Source of the DNA: Planctomycetota bacterium | GTDB lineage: Bacteria; Planctomycetota; Phycisphaerae; Phycisphaerales; UBA1924 | Length of the DNA: 64,000 nucleotides | Direction: 5' to 3' | Assembly (NCBI GenBank): GCA_024280755.1 | Contig: JAJRPN010000028.1 | Span: 1-64,000, forward strand | Shown: piece after piece, positions 17,066 through 26,164 of the stretch | Position numbering within the stretch: position 1 is the stretch's first letter | Layout: every line of letters starts with the position of its first letter | The notes under the pieces: generated by a model | The model's database searches: none | Told to the model about the DNA's origin: nothing | Seen by the model: the letters and a program-made list of their open reading frames with translations, nothing else | Translations under genes and position numbers: made by a program

Positions 17066-17094
17066 AAAAAGCCCGCTGCGATACACAGCGGGCT
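17066..17094 (-). terminator. Rho-independent terminator
   Basis: Perfect 9-bp stem AGCCCGCTG / CAGCGGGCT (17070-17094) followed on the minus strand by a U run (17066-17070). It closes the SPFH gene and lies only ~20 bp before the RlmN-type start, so that gene must have a very short leader or be read through. Confidence 0.9.
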
Positions 17095-17127
17095 TTGAAA
17101 ACAGTCTTCAACACAGACGAGATCCGA

Positions 17128-18744
17128 TTAGTTCTCGTCTTCAGCATCCTTGACCATTTGATCAAGCATGGTGCCGATGAGTGCGACGGTTTCGCCGCTG
17201 GATTTTCCATCGCTCGAACCCGTCACCATCACGCGAGGCGTGATCTGGATCCGGTTCTCGCCGATGACGCGAAGTACTTCGATCATCGCGGCGTTGGCTT
17301 TACCGATCTGATCCGCGATCATCTTGTACGCATTCGCCTGAGCCGTCGCTTCGATCTCAACCGACTCAGCCTGCGCCCTCGCTTCGATGATCCGTTTTTC
17401 TTTATCCTGCTCCGCGATCTTCACCTCGTACGAAGCCGTCGCGAGCCGTTTTTCTTCCTCAGCTTCCTGCTGAGTCTTCGAGAGTTCCTTCTGCTGAACC
17501 GCAGCCTTCTGCTGTTCCTGGAAGGTGATCTGCTCCTGCACCGCGATCTCACGATCACGCTGCGTGTTTAAGAGTTCGCCGAGCGTTTCTTCGTCGCCGA
17601 CATCGCCGATACGGACACCAGTGATCGTCACGCCCATCCGTGCCATCTCCTTGGAGATCATCGCCAACGACTGTGATTCCTGAATCGAACGCTGGTTCAC
17701 ATAATCCAACGCCTTCACGCTCTCGGCGTTATTACGGAAAATAGCACGAACCGTCGAGTTCAACTTGGCTAACAAAGGTTCAATATCCGCGCCGAGTTTG
17801 GCGACGACTACGGGCGCGTTCTTAGGCTCGATTTTGTACTCCACACGCACATCGACCGGGAAGGTAAACCCGTCGCTCGTCCGCACCGTGATCTCACGCT
17901 GCTCGTTGGCATTGGCTCGGTTCCGAGCCGTTCCCCCTTGTTCGATATATCCTTTCTCGCCAGCGGTAAACCGAATAATCGTCTCCCGAGTCGAGATGAT
18001 CGACACAGAATATGCCTTTGTGTTTACCGGATATTTTCCGGGATGCAAAGGCTCGGCCAAGATCCCCTTTTCATGGGCATTGGCCAAAATAACAGGTTCG
18101 TCATCTGGTGTTACGGTAACGCTCAGCGTCGGCGGATCACCAAAGTTACTCTTCAAAACAGCAACAGTCGCTGGCGGCACTTCCGTCGCATCCACCATCT
18201 CTACGGCAAACAACTCAGGATTCAATCGATACATCCCCGCAGTCAACACATTACTCTGGGGCCCCTTGCGACCCTTGCCCGCCGTCAAGAAATGTTTGGG
18301 GTCTTCAATCATTCGTTTGAACTCGGCGTTGGTCACTTCTGGAGCAAAGACCTGCCCAGCGTCCAATGGCAAACCATCACGAGACTCAACAAGCCCGATC
18401 TTGTCCGCCGGAATATCAATCAACCGCTCCGTATCAATATCAAACAACACCGGCCAGTACCAAAGATGCCAACCCGGCGCCAACACATCCGCCTGCGGGC
18501 CCATCTCGCCATTGGTCGCCAGAATCATCCCGGGTGCCAGCGCTGGCCCAAGGGCGTTCCTTTTGACGATCCCAACCTCGGACGCCCCGACATACCGGAT
18601 CGATGAGAGCACAACACCCACAATCAACACCGCAACCCCAAGCGAGATCAATGCGATCCGCGCCGACTTCTGAGGCACACGAAATGCGCTCGACACACAC
18701 ATGATCGCGACAATAATTCCTAACAACAACGCTGCGTTCGACAT
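17128..18744 (-). CDS. SPFH/band 7 (flotillin-like) membrane protein
   Basis: 538 residues. ATG 18744 was chosen for its strong AAGGAGG site (18749-18755). Two close N-terminal hydrophobic segments (NAALLLGIIVAIMCVSS and IALISLGVAVLIVGVVL) precede the SPFH domain (~res 60-370). A long charged coiled coil rich in Glu/Gln/Lys/Ala (~res 375-490; 'QEQITFQEQQKAAVQQKELS') follows, typical of flotillin/stomatin relatives. Such proteins form oligomeric membrane scaffolds. No NfeD partner gene is visible beside it. Terminated by the hairpin at 17066-17094. Confidence 0.88.
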   Translation of the reverse strand: MSNAALLLGIIVAIMCVSSAFRVPQKSARIALISLGVAVLIVGVVLSSIRYVGASEVGIVKRNALGPALAPGMILATNGEMGPQADVLAPGWHLWYWPVLFDIDTERLIDIPADKIGLVESRDGLPLDAGQVFAPEVTNAEFKRMIEDPKHFLTAGKGRKGPQSNVLTAGMYRLNPELFAVEMVDATEVPPATVAVLKSNFGDPPTLSVTVTPDDEPVILANAHEKGILAEPLHPGKYPVNTKAYSVSIISTRETIIRFTAGEKGYIEQGGTARNRANANEQREITVRTSDGFTFPVDVRVEYKIEPKNAPVVVAKLGADIEPLLAKLNSTVRAIFRNNAESVKALDYVNQRSIQESQSLAMISKEMARMGVTITGVRIGDVGDEETLGELLNTQRDREIAVQEQITFQEQQKAAVQQKELSKTQQEAEEEKRLATASYEVKIAEQDKEKRIIEARAQAESVEIEATAQANAYKMIADQIGKANAAMIEVLRVIGENRIQITPRVMVTGSSDGKSSGETVALIGTMLDQMVKDAEDEN

Positions 18745-18884
18745 CCGTCCTCCTTCAATGAGACCATTTGTCCCAAATGATACAGTTATTATAGGACGGA
18801 ACATCCATCGGCGTACATCTCACCCCCAACGAGCTACCATCAATCTTCACAATCCATTTTTTAGCCAACAGATAGAGCCAAACC

Positions 18885-20309
18885 ATGTCATCCACGCCAT
18901 CGATGAAGATCAAAGACGCATTCGCTGCCAAGCCAGGCATCGAACTCACCATCAAGGGTTGGGTCCGCACCAAACGGGACTCCAAAGCCGACGGCGGCCT
19001 CTCATTCATCGCCATCAACGACGGCACATGCTTTGACTCGATCCAGGTCGTCGCACGACATGACCTCGAAAACTATGAAGAGGTTTCCAAGATTGGCACA
19101 GGGTGTTCGGTGGAGGTTGACGGCACACTTGTTGAATCTCAAGGCAAAGGACAAACCGTTGAAATCCAGGCGAGTGCTGTTCGGGTCATCGGGTGGGTCG
19201 AAGATCCAGAGACTTACCCCGCATCAAACAAACGACACTCCTTCGAATACCTCCGCGAAGTCGCTCACTTGCGTTCACGCACCAACACCTTCGGTGCCGT
19301 CGCACGCGTGAGTCACGCATTGAGCCAATCCGTTCACCGATTCTTCGATGAACAAGATTTCTACTGGGTCCATACCCCAATCATCACCGGCTCAGACTGT
19401 GAAGGGGCCGGCGAGATGTTCCGCGTCTCCACTCTCGACTTCATGAACATCCCCAAAACGGAAGAAGGCGAAGTCGACTTCTCCCAAGATTTCTTCGGCA
19501 AAGAATCACACCTCACCGTGTCCGGCCAGCTCAATGTCGAAACCTACGCCAGCTCGCTTAGCCGCGTGTATACCTTTGGTCCAACCTTTCGAGCCGAAAA
19601 CTCCAACACCACCCGCCACCTCGCCGAGTTCTGGATGATCGAGCCTGAGATCGCTTTCGCGGATCTCCATGACGACATCGACCTCGCCAGCGGCATGCTC
19701 CGCGCATGCGCAAGCGATCTGCTTGAAAAACGCATGGATGATCTCAAGTTCTTCGATCTCCGTATCGAGAAGGGCATCATTGATCGCCTCAAGATGATGG
19801 CCGAGTCTCCGGTCAAGACCATCACCTACACCGATGCGATCAAGATCCTTGAGAACTGCAACGAGAAGTTTGAGCATCAGGTCAAGTGGGGCATTGACAT
19901 GCAGACAGAGCATGAACGGTTCTTATGCGAGAAACACTTCAAACAACCCGTCGCTGTCATCAACTACCCCAAGGACATCAAAGCCTTTTACATGCGGATG
20001 AACGACGAAGGCACAGATGGCGCACCGGGTCGAACAGTTGCTGCGGTTGATGTCCTGGTGCCGGGCGTCGGCGAACTCCTCGGCGGCTCGCAACGCGAAG
20101 AACGATTGCCCTTCCTCGATGCACGCATCGAAGAAATGGGACTCGACAAAGCCGACTACTGGTGGTATCGCGATCTGCGAAAGTACGGCACCGTTCCACA
20201 CGCCGGCTTTGGGTTGGGCTTCGAACGGCTGGTCTTGTTCTGCACAGGCATGCAAAACATCCGGGATGTTATCCCCTTCCCGCGCGCACCAAAGCAGGCT
20301 GATTTCTAA
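18885..20309 (+). CDS. asnS: Asparaginyl-tRNA synthetase
   Basis: 474 residues. The N-terminal OB-fold anticodon-binding domain (~res 15-125, '[15 protein letters not shown]') is followed by a class II catalytic domain with motif 2 '[26 protein letters not shown]' and motif 3 '[12 protein letters not shown]'. The presence of '[15 protein letters not shown]' (Asn-type) and the C-terminal '[10 protein letters not shown]' separate AsnRS from AspRS. It charges tRNA-Asn directly, so this organism does not rely only on the amidotransferase route. The stop codon touches the ATG of the next gene (TAAATG). Confidence 0.95.
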   Translation: MSSTPSMKIKDAFAAKPGIELTIKGWVRTKRDSKADGGLSFIAINDGTCFDSIQVVARHDLENYEEVSKIGTGCSVEVDGTLVESQGKGQTVEIQASAVRVIGWVEDPETYPASNKRHSFEYLREVAHLRSRTNTFGAVARVSHALSQSVHRFFDEQDFYWVHTPIITGSDCEGAGEMFRVSTLDFMNIPKTEEGEVDFSQDFFGKESHLTVSGQLNVETYASSLSRVYTFGPTFRAENSNTTRHLAEFWMIEPEIAFADLHDDIDLASGMLRACASDLLEKRMDDLKFFDLRIEKGIIDRLKMMAESPVKTITYTDAIKILENCNEKFEHQVKWGIDMQTEHERFLCEKHFKQPVAVINYPKDIKAFYMRMNDEGTDGAPGRTVAAVDVLVPGVGELLGGSQREERLPFLDARIEEMGLDKADYWWYRDLRKYGTVPHAGFGLGFERLVLFCTGMQNIRDVIPFPRAPKQADF

Positions 20310-21449
20310 ATGCGAATCATTCCCCTTATCGCCTGTGCAGCTTCGAGCGCCGTCTTTGCAGATACGCCTCTGCCTGCTGACGCGATCGAATCAATTCGTG
20401 TGAATCAAGTTGTCAGTGCGATGGAAGCCGCCATCGCCAAGGCTGACATCGGTGCCTATATGGCGTTGGTCGATCCGACCGATTCTGTCTTTGCGACTGA
20501 GCAGCGTGCATGGATATCTGATTTGCAATCTCATCCGGTTGATGATGTTGAGATCATCATCGCATGGAACGAGCCTGTTCGGCTTCAGGATGACGGCAGC
20601 GCAATCGCTCCAATCGAAATCGCCTGGCATGTCATCGGCGAAGAACTCGATCGACACTTTGCCTATCAAGCACTCTTCGAACCCGTCGGCGCCCCCAACG
20701 GCCAATGGATTTTCGCTGGGCGAGCGTGGGATGTCTTCGATGACGACACGCAGGGCGTTCGGGTTTATAGCGATATTGTCCACGAAGACCTTGCGTATCT
20801 CTGTGCCGATCGTGTTGAACACTTGCGTGACGAGATCGCCATAAATATGGGGTTTGATTATTCGGAAGTCGAGCCCAAAGAAGTTGTCGTCAAGGTCTAC
20901 CCAGACATGTCCTCGCTCCAAGCATCGATCTATCTGTCGTACACCGATCGGCTTTCGGGCTGGAACGAGCCAGGAGAATCAATCAAAATCCTAGGCAGAG
21001 AAAACTACAGCGTTGAGATGCTCGATCCATTGCTCGCCCACGAAATCGGGCACGCAGTGAGCTTTGAGTTTGGTCCTGAGATCAACCTCGCTCCTTGGTG
21101 GACGCTCGAGGGCATTGCTGAAGTGGCTTCTGGGTTGTTTCGAGATTCTTGGGAATCAAAGAACAAGCGGATAGTAAATCTTGCCAAGAAGGACAATCTC
21201 CGAGATTGGTCGCTCCTCGCCGACTTCCGAGGCGAAGCCAACAACCACCAACGCCATGTCTATCTCCAAGGCTGGTCGATGATCGACTACATCGATCGCA
21301 TTCACACCATCGAAAAACGAAACCAATGGTTCGCTCAGATTGGCACGGGCGCGACGCTTGATCAAGCAAGCCAAAGCGCCTTGGGGATGAGCTTTACTCA
21401 GCTTGACACCAACTGGCATCAATCATTGCTCGACACTCCTTCAGATTAA
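20310..21449 (+). CDS. Secreted peptidase MA-type (gluzincin) metallopeptidase
   Basis: 379 residues: signal peptide (MRIIPLIACAASSAVFA), an N-terminal NTF2-like or unknown domain (~res 20-165), then a domain with HEIGH (DPLLAHEIGHAVSFEFG, ~res 245) and a downstream Glu in 'WWTLEGIAEVASGLF', the HExxH...E set of gluzincins and of 'peptidase MA-like' proteins. It should act outside the cytoplasm. Starts directly on the asnS stop codon, suggesting translational coupling with an unrelated housekeeping gene. Substrate unknown. Confidence 0.78.
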   Translation: MRIIPLIACAASSAVFADTPLPADAIESIRVNQVVSAMEAAIAKADIGAYMALVDPTDSVFATEQRAWISDLQSHPVDDVEIIIAWNEPVRLQDDGSAIAPIEIAWHVIGEELDRHFAYQALFEPVGAPNGQWIFAGRAWDVFDDDTQGVRVYSDIVHEDLAYLCADRVEHLRDEIAINMGFDYSEVEPKEVVVKVYPDMSSLQASIYLSYTDRLSGWNEPGESIKILGRENYSVEMLDPLLAHEIGHAVSFEFGPEINLAPWWTLEGIAEVASGLFRDSWESKNKRIVNLAKKDNLRDWSLLADFRGEANNHQRHVYLQGWSMIDYIDRIHTIEKRNQWFAQIGTGATLDQASQSALGMSFTQLDTNWHQSLLDTPSD

Positions 21450-21482
21450 TACGCCCATCTCTGTGTGATATGAGTAGGCATT

Positions 21483-21514
21483 AAAAAAGCCCCGCAACCA
21501 AAGTGGTGCGGGGC
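21483..21514 (-). terminator. Rho-independent terminator of nhaA
   Basis: Stem AGCCCCGCA(A)CCA / TGGTGCGGGGCT with one bulged A, loop AAG, followed on the minus strand by six U (21483-21488). It also lies 3' of the plus-strand peptidase gene. Confidence 0.85.
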
Positions 21515-21536
21515 TTGGGTCTGTGCGTGATGAACT

Positions 21537-23174
21537 TTAGTCTTCGTTGACCAGTGGGCCCAGGGTTTCTGGTTCTGGTTCAGGGCCTGACTTACAGCTC
21601 AGGAGCAACGCGGCACCAACGACCGCTGAGATTGCTGAAGCGACGAGGATTGCGAGTTTGGCGTGCTCGAGATCGGTTGGTGACTTGGCGAAGGCAAGGT
21701 TTGCGATGAAGATCGCCATGGTGAACCCGATCCCGGCGAGTGTCGCAGCGCCGATGATGTGCCGCCAAGTGACGCCGGTAGGCAGCGATGCGATCCCGAG
21801 TTTGACAGCGATAAAGCACATGATACCGATGCCTAGAGGCTTACCAAGGAAGAGTCCCAAGATAATACCCATCGACGAGGCGTTTCCTAGGTTTTCGATC
21901 ACGCCGCCATGGATGGGGATGCCTGCGTTGGCAAGGGCAAAGATGGGGATGATGATAAATGCGGCCCACGGGTGAAGCACATGCTCGATACGATGGAGTG
22001 GCGGGAGCACCTGTCGCGAGTTCTTCATAATCGCGTTGACGGCTGCCCGGCGTTCGGATGATGTCGTTACGGAGGCTTGGGGGTCGTCGTGTGCATCTGC
22101 AAAGACATCGAGGGCTTTGCGGGTTGAGAACACGAAGTTCACCGCGTTGACTCGGGCATGAGCCGGGATGGTCAATGCGAGGAGCACGCCTGCGATGGTT
22201 GCATGGACTCCTGACATATAAACGCAGTACCACAGCGGGATGCCCATCACGAGATACATGGTGATCCAGCGGACACGCAGGATGTTCATCACAGCCAAGA
22301 TGGCAACGATGATGCCGGCGTACCCGAGGTAGTTCATCTGAAGATGATCGGTGTAGAACACCGCGATGACGGCCAGTGCGCCAAGGTCATCGACGATCGC
22401 CAAACTTGTTAAGAAAACCTTGAGCGAGTTGGGGATTCGTGATCCGAGCATCGCGAGAATACCGACAGCAAAGGCGATATCGGTCGCCATGGGGATACCC
22501 CAGCCGTTGATAGTTGGTTTACCCATATTGAGCCCGGCGAAGATGAGTGCTGGCCCGATCATGCCGCCGATTGCACCGAAGATTGGGAGTGCGGCACGCT
22601 TGGGTGATGCGAGTTCGCCGACGAGGATTTCTCGTTTGATTTCAAGCCCGACGACGAGGAAGAAGATCGCCATGAGCAGGTCATTGATCCATGCAGCGGT
22701 CGAGTGTCCCATGTACCAGTAGGGATAGTCTTTAACTGGTGCCCATGCGTGGGCATCCTGTGATCCGGCTTCGTCGTCGCCATGGCCGGCATCAGCAACT
22801 GCATGAGTTGCGTCATCGATCACAGCGTCAGTTTGCTCATCGGCGTGTTCGTCGATGATGTCATGAGTTGTGTCTTGTGCATGTTCGGCATCAGCATCAT
22901 GTGCTCCAGGCGTATCACCGTAATCCGCTGCGGGTGCCCCATGGCTCTCATTATGGAAAACCGTGATACGGGTTTCGGTTTGATTGAAGATCTCAAAGTA
23001 GGTGTCGGCGTATTTGGAGTTGGCCCAGATCATCGCGACGGCGGTCATGAGGAGCAGGACGATGCCGCCAGAGCTAGAAAGCTTGGCGAATCGTGTGAAT
23101 GGGCGAGCGAGGCGTTCACCTGGCTCAGTCTTGAGATCGTGTTCTGCGGTTGGAATATGATGGTCGTCTGACAT
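21537..23174 (-). CDS. nhaA: Na+/H+ antiporter NhaA with His/acidic-rich external insert
   Basis: 545 residues from ATG 23174; an AGGA motif lies about 10 bases upstream. The NhaA core is complete: 'MAIFFLVVGLEIKREI', the ion-site Asp in 'MATDIAFAVGIL' and the Asp-Asp pair in 'LAIVDDLGALAVIAV', with ~12 membrane segments. It exchanges external protons for internal Na+ (or Li+) across the inner membrane. Between membrane segments 1 and 2 (~res 70-145) there is an extra ~75-residue stretch rich in His, Asp and Glu with nine His. The C-terminal tail is short and Pro/Glu-rich (PEPEPETLGPL). The 5' leader looks structured (see 23175-23245). Confidence 0.95.
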   Translation of the reverse strand: MSDDHHIPTAEHDLKTEPGERLARPFTRFAKLSSSGGIVLLLMTAVAMIWANSKYADTYFEIFNQTETRITVFHNESHGAPAADYGDTPGAHDADAEHAQDTTHDIIDEHADEQTDAVIDDATHAVADAGHGDDEAGSQDAHAWAPVKDYPYWYMGHSTAAWINDLLMAIFFLVVGLEIKREILVGELASPKRAALPIFGAIGGMIGPALIFAGLNMGKPTINGWGIPMATDIAFAVGILAMLGSRIPNSLKVFLTSLAIVDDLGALAVIAVFYTDHLQMNYLGYAGIIVAILAVMNILRVRWITMYLVMGIPLWYCVYMSGVHATIAGVLLALTIPAHARVNAVNFVFSTRKALDVFADAHDDPQASVTTSSERRAAVNAIMKNSRQVLPPLHRIEHVLHPWAAFIIIPIFALANAGIPIHGGVIENLGNASSMGIILGLFLGKPLGIGIMCFIAVKLGIASLPTGVTWRHIIGAATLAGIGFTMAIFIANLAFAKSPTDLEHAKLAILVASAISAVVGAALLLSCKSGPEPEPETLGPLVNED

Positions 23175-23245
23175 GGGTCTGGTTCCTCGTCCTTGAGATG
23201 CCGTATCGGAGCCCCCAAATGCGGGGGTGTGATAACCTAAAGGCC
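23175..23245 (-). promoter_or_regulatory. Possible structured leader RNA of nhaA
   Basis: On the minus strand the leader can fold as: outer GGTT (23231-23234 region) pairing with AACC that overlaps the ribosome site GAGGAACC, hairpin CCCCC-gcattt-GGGGG, and hairpin CCG-ata-CGG. The fold would hide the ribosome site. Ion-responsive leader RNAs (nhaA-I and nhaA-II motifs) are known upstream of nhaA genes. I cannot confirm that this one matches their consensus. Confidence 0.4.
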
Positions 23246-23405
23246 TGTATCTATATCGTTCCAAGGGTGCGTAGATATTGAGTAGTGTTTGATACGGGGG
23301 ATTAATTTTGGGCTTTGATGATTAATCATCGCGCAGATATCCCATTGCCCACTCTGATTTGGGTGGATGAGCAAGCACAACTTTGTGTGGCAATACGGAT
23401 GATTA

Positions 23406-24743
23406 TCAATGCTGGAACGGGTACAAACCAGGCAGATCAAGGATCTGGGTGAGCTCATCGAGTGCATCGGTGAGCGAGTTTGCGAGTTTGGGATCGAGCA
23501 AATCATTCGATGTCAGCTCATCTGGATAGTGCTTTTCTACCCATCCAACCAGCGTTTTGTAGAGTGAATCATCGAGCATCACTCCCTGGTGGACTGCTAA
23601 TCGTTCTTGATCGCTCATGACCACCCGCAGGCGCAGGCACGCCGGGCCGCCGCCGTTACGCATCGATTCACGGACATCAAGGTAGTGAACCGCATTGATC
23701 GGATTCGACGAATCGGCAACCATGCGATCGACAAATGCCGCCACGCGCGGGTTTTCTTTGGATTCGAGCGGTGCGAACAGCGCCATGGTGCCATCGTTCA
23801 TCGTGACGATCTGGGAGTTGAAGATATAGCTAGTGACGGCATCTTCGAGCGAGAAGTCTGTATTATTCGCCTCGATAATGATCAAAGGCTCGCCGAGCGG
23901 GCCAGCGATATCGGTGATCATTGAACGCGAAGTCGCAAAGGCTTGTTCGTGGTAGAAGAACACCTGTTCGTTGCCCGTGGCGATGACATCATTGTGGAAC
24001 ACGCCCGCATCAATCGCATCTGGGTGCTGGCGGGTGTAGACGGTGTTGATCGGATCGAGCTTGTGCAATCGAGCGATGGCTTCGGTGGCGGCTCGGGTTT
24101 GACGCGATGGATATTTCCGCGCCCCGCCAGCAGCATCTTCGCGATCGAACCCATAGACAAACATTTCGACTCCCGGCTCGCCGTGCCTGGTGGCAAACCG
24201 GATATGGTTGGCAGCTCCTTCGTCGGCATAGCGCATCTGATCGGGCAATGGGTCATGAACAACAAAGTGGTTGTCGTTGTTGAAAATCATGCGGAGCATG
24301 CGGGTTGTGATGGGGTGTTCGAGTGAGCGGTGATAATTTGAGATCAGGTTCGCCGGGGTCAGGTGGACTTTGTTGTCGGCGGTGTCGGCACTTGGCGAGA
24401 CGGTCGCTGCATTGGCAGCCCACATGCTGCTCGCGCTCCAGATGGCTGCGAGCAAGGTTGGATCGCTGGCATGGGCATCTTTGAGGAGTTGTTCGTCGGA
24501 GCCGCTGAATCCGATTCGGCGCAGTGCGCCAAGGTCCGGGCGATGTTGAGGCGGCATCACGCCTTGGCTCAAACCCATATCCATCAAGAGCTTCATCTTT
24601 GATAAACCCTGAAGAGCCGCAGCCTTGGGCTTGGAGGTGCCCCCCGCGTTGGTCGCCGAGGCCACATTGCCCGGGGAGAGCCCGGCGTAGTTGTGGGTTG
24701 GGCCGATGAGTCCGTCAAAGTTGGTTTCGCGAGCGATTGGCAT
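23406..24743 (-). CDS. astB: N-succinylarginine dihydrolase
   Basis: 445 residues, the family's usual length. It opens with 'ETNFDGLIGPTHNYAGLSPGNVAS', the conserved AstB N-terminus, and keeps the amidinotransferase-fold catalytic Cys region near the C-terminus ('MRNGGGPACLRLRVVMS') and the His/Glu region ('VFHNDVIATGNEQVFF'). It removes two ammonia from N2-succinylarginine to give succinylornithine in the arginine succinyltransferase pathway. None of astA, astC, astD or astE lies in the window, so the rest of the pathway must be elsewhere or the enzyme is used differently. ~230 bp separate it from nhaA downstream. Confidence 0.93.
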   Translation of the reverse strand: MPIARETNFDGLIGPTHNYAGLSPGNVASATNAGGTSKPKAAALQGLSKMKLLMDMGLSQGVMPPQHRPDLGALRRIGFSGSDEQLLKDAHASDPTLLAAIWSASSMWAANAATVSPSADTADNKVHLTPANLISNYHRSLEHPITTRMLRMIFNNDNHFVVHDPLPDQMRYADEGAANHIRFATRHGEPGVEMFVYGFDREDAAGGARKYPSRQTRAATEAIARLHKLDPINTVYTRQHPDAIDAGVFHNDVIATGNEQVFFYHEQAFATSRSMITDIAGPLGEPLIIIEANNTDFSLEDAVTSYIFNSQIVTMNDGTMALFAPLESKENPRVAAFVDRMVADSSNPINAVHYLDVRESMRNGGGPACLRLRVVMSDQERLAVHQGVMLDDSLYKTLVGWVEKHYPDELTSNDLLDPKLANSLTDALDELTQILDLPGLYPFQH

Positions 24744-24777
24744 GGAGAAGGATAGGGCAGGGTTTCGATGTCTTCCA

Positions 24778-24856
24778 ACGAGCCGCGACCGTAAGGGAGC
24801 GGTCTTTGCGTGCTGATAAGATGAAACAAGACCGCTCCCTTACGGTCGCGGCTCGT
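24778..24856. repeat. Family A inverted repeat, copy A1
   Basis: Perfect 29-bp arms: ACGAGCCGCGACCGTAAGG... at the left and its exact inverse ending CGGTCGCGGCTCGT at the right, with ~21 bp between. Relative to A2-A4 both arms carry a T-A change at the same stem position (CCGTaAGG / CCTtACGG), a compensated difference. It sits between astB (start 24743) and the end of the metal-permease gene (24863). Confidence 0.92.
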
Positions 24857-24862
24857 AAAGAG

Positions 24863-26164
24863 CTAAGAGTTCTTTGGCGGGATCGGTTTGCCGTGGGGAT
24901 CGGTGTGTTGGTTGGGAAGATCAGGGTCGATCAAGTGTTCGAGCTGCTCGGCGGTCTCGTGCACATGATCCGGGCTGATACCGACTTGTTCGACAAGATA
25001 GCCTTCCCATTGACGATGTTTGCGGATGATGCCCGCACCCTGAGCAAGCCCGGTTTGGGTGAGTTGGAGTTGGGTATTGACCACTTTGATGAGCTTATGT
25101 GTCAGTGCGCGATCGATCGCTTTGTGTGTGCGCTTTGATGATCCAAGCGTGGCAATAAGTTGCTCGCGGGTTGTGTGTTCCTCGGTTTCGGCGAGTCGAT
25201 AGAGCGCCCCGAGGATATCTTCGAGTGCGACCAGATTTCCGAGCTTGCGTTGGTTGCGGGCTTTGGCGATGACGCCGTGCGATGGCGAACCGATCATGAC
25301 AACGACCAGGATCGCGCCGGCGGTGCTCGCCATCATGCCCGCCGCGTTGACACCCATCCATGATGCAAGGGCGTATCCACCGATCGCGGTGAGCAGGGCG
25401 ATGATTGCACTAACCAGGATTTGTGTGATGAGCCGATCGGTGAGCAATCGGGCAGTGGCAGCCGGGCAGATGAGCATCGCGATAACCAAGATCGATCCCA
25501 CCGCCTCGAACGACGCGACGGCCGCGATAGCGACAAAGGTCATCAACGCCATGTGCATGACCCCTGCATTGATCCCTTGGACGGTCGCGATCCCAGCATC
25601 GAACGATGCGATGCGGAGTTCCTTGAAGAAGACGGTGATGAAGATGATGACGGCAATGGTGGTGGCGAGCAGTGTCCAGATTTGGCGGGGGACTTCGCTC
25701 CTGATGTTTTCACTGAGGAAATGGCTCCATTCGGTTGGAGAGGTTGTCCAGAAGAGGATTTGAAGATTGCCATGGAGAACACAGTTGGCGTCGAGATCAA
25801 CACCACGAGCATTGGCGTTTTCGAGCAGGAATACGCCGAGTGCAAAGAGCACGGAGAACACCACGCCCATCGCGGCTCCGGGTTCAACTTTGCCCAAGCG
25901 TTTGATAACTTCGACCAATATCACGGTAACGAGAGCCGATACAGCCGCTCCAATAAACATGTGTATTGGTGATCGGTCTTGGGTAATGAGGAATGCTAAA
26001 ACCAAACCGGGTAGGACAGCGTGCGAGATCGCATCGCCCATCAAGCTCTGCTTGCGAAGAACAAGAAAGTTGCCAAGCAATCCACACGACAAAGACGCAA
26101 AGATCGCACCGAGTAATGGGAAGAGATCGAGGGTGAGGAATGTTTGGATCAGTTCGGGGATCAT
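24863..26164 (-). CDS. Metal (Mn/Zn/Fe-type) ABC permease with DtxR-like C-terminal domain
   Basis: 433 residues. Residues ~1-285 are an ABC-3 type permease with about eight or nine membrane segments ('GLLGNFLVLRKQSLMGDAIS', 'GMVFSVLFALGVFL'-like). The C-terminal ~130 residues are cytosolic and resemble DtxR/MntR: a helix-turn-helix-like region ('LEDILGALYRLAETEEHTTR', ~res 305-365) and then the dimer/metal part with KHRQWEGYLVEQ...DHVHETAEQLEHLID, which keeps the His-Glu-His-Glu-His ligand order of DtxR. Last gene of a four-gene operon; overlaps the previous permease by 4 bp (ATGA). Confidence 0.88.
   Translation of the reverse strand: MIPELIQTFLTLDLFPLLGAIFASLSCGLLGNFLVLRKQSLMGDAISHAVLPGLVLAFLITQDRSPIHMFIGAAVSALVTVILVEVIKRLGKVEPGAAMGVVFSVLFALGVFLLENANARGVDLDANCVLHGNLQILFWTTSPTEWSHFLSENIRSEVPRQIWTLLATTIAVIIFITVFFKELRIASFDAGIATVQGINAGVMHMALMTFVAIAAVASFEAVGSILVIAMLICPAATARLLTDRLITQILVSAIIALLTAIGGYALASWMGVNAAGMMASTAGAILVVVMIGSPSHGVIAKARNQRKLGNLVALEDILGALYRLAETEEHTTREQLIATLGSSKRTHKAIDRALTHKLIKVVNTQLQLTQTGLAQGAGIIRKHRQWEGYLVEQVGISPDHVHETAEQLEHLIDPDLPNQHTDPHGKPIPPKNS

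Noticed and set aside
24778..24856. Repeat A1 as a terminator of astB or the permease gene
   Set aside because: No U run on either side and the same element also lies inside operons, so it is listed as a repeat.
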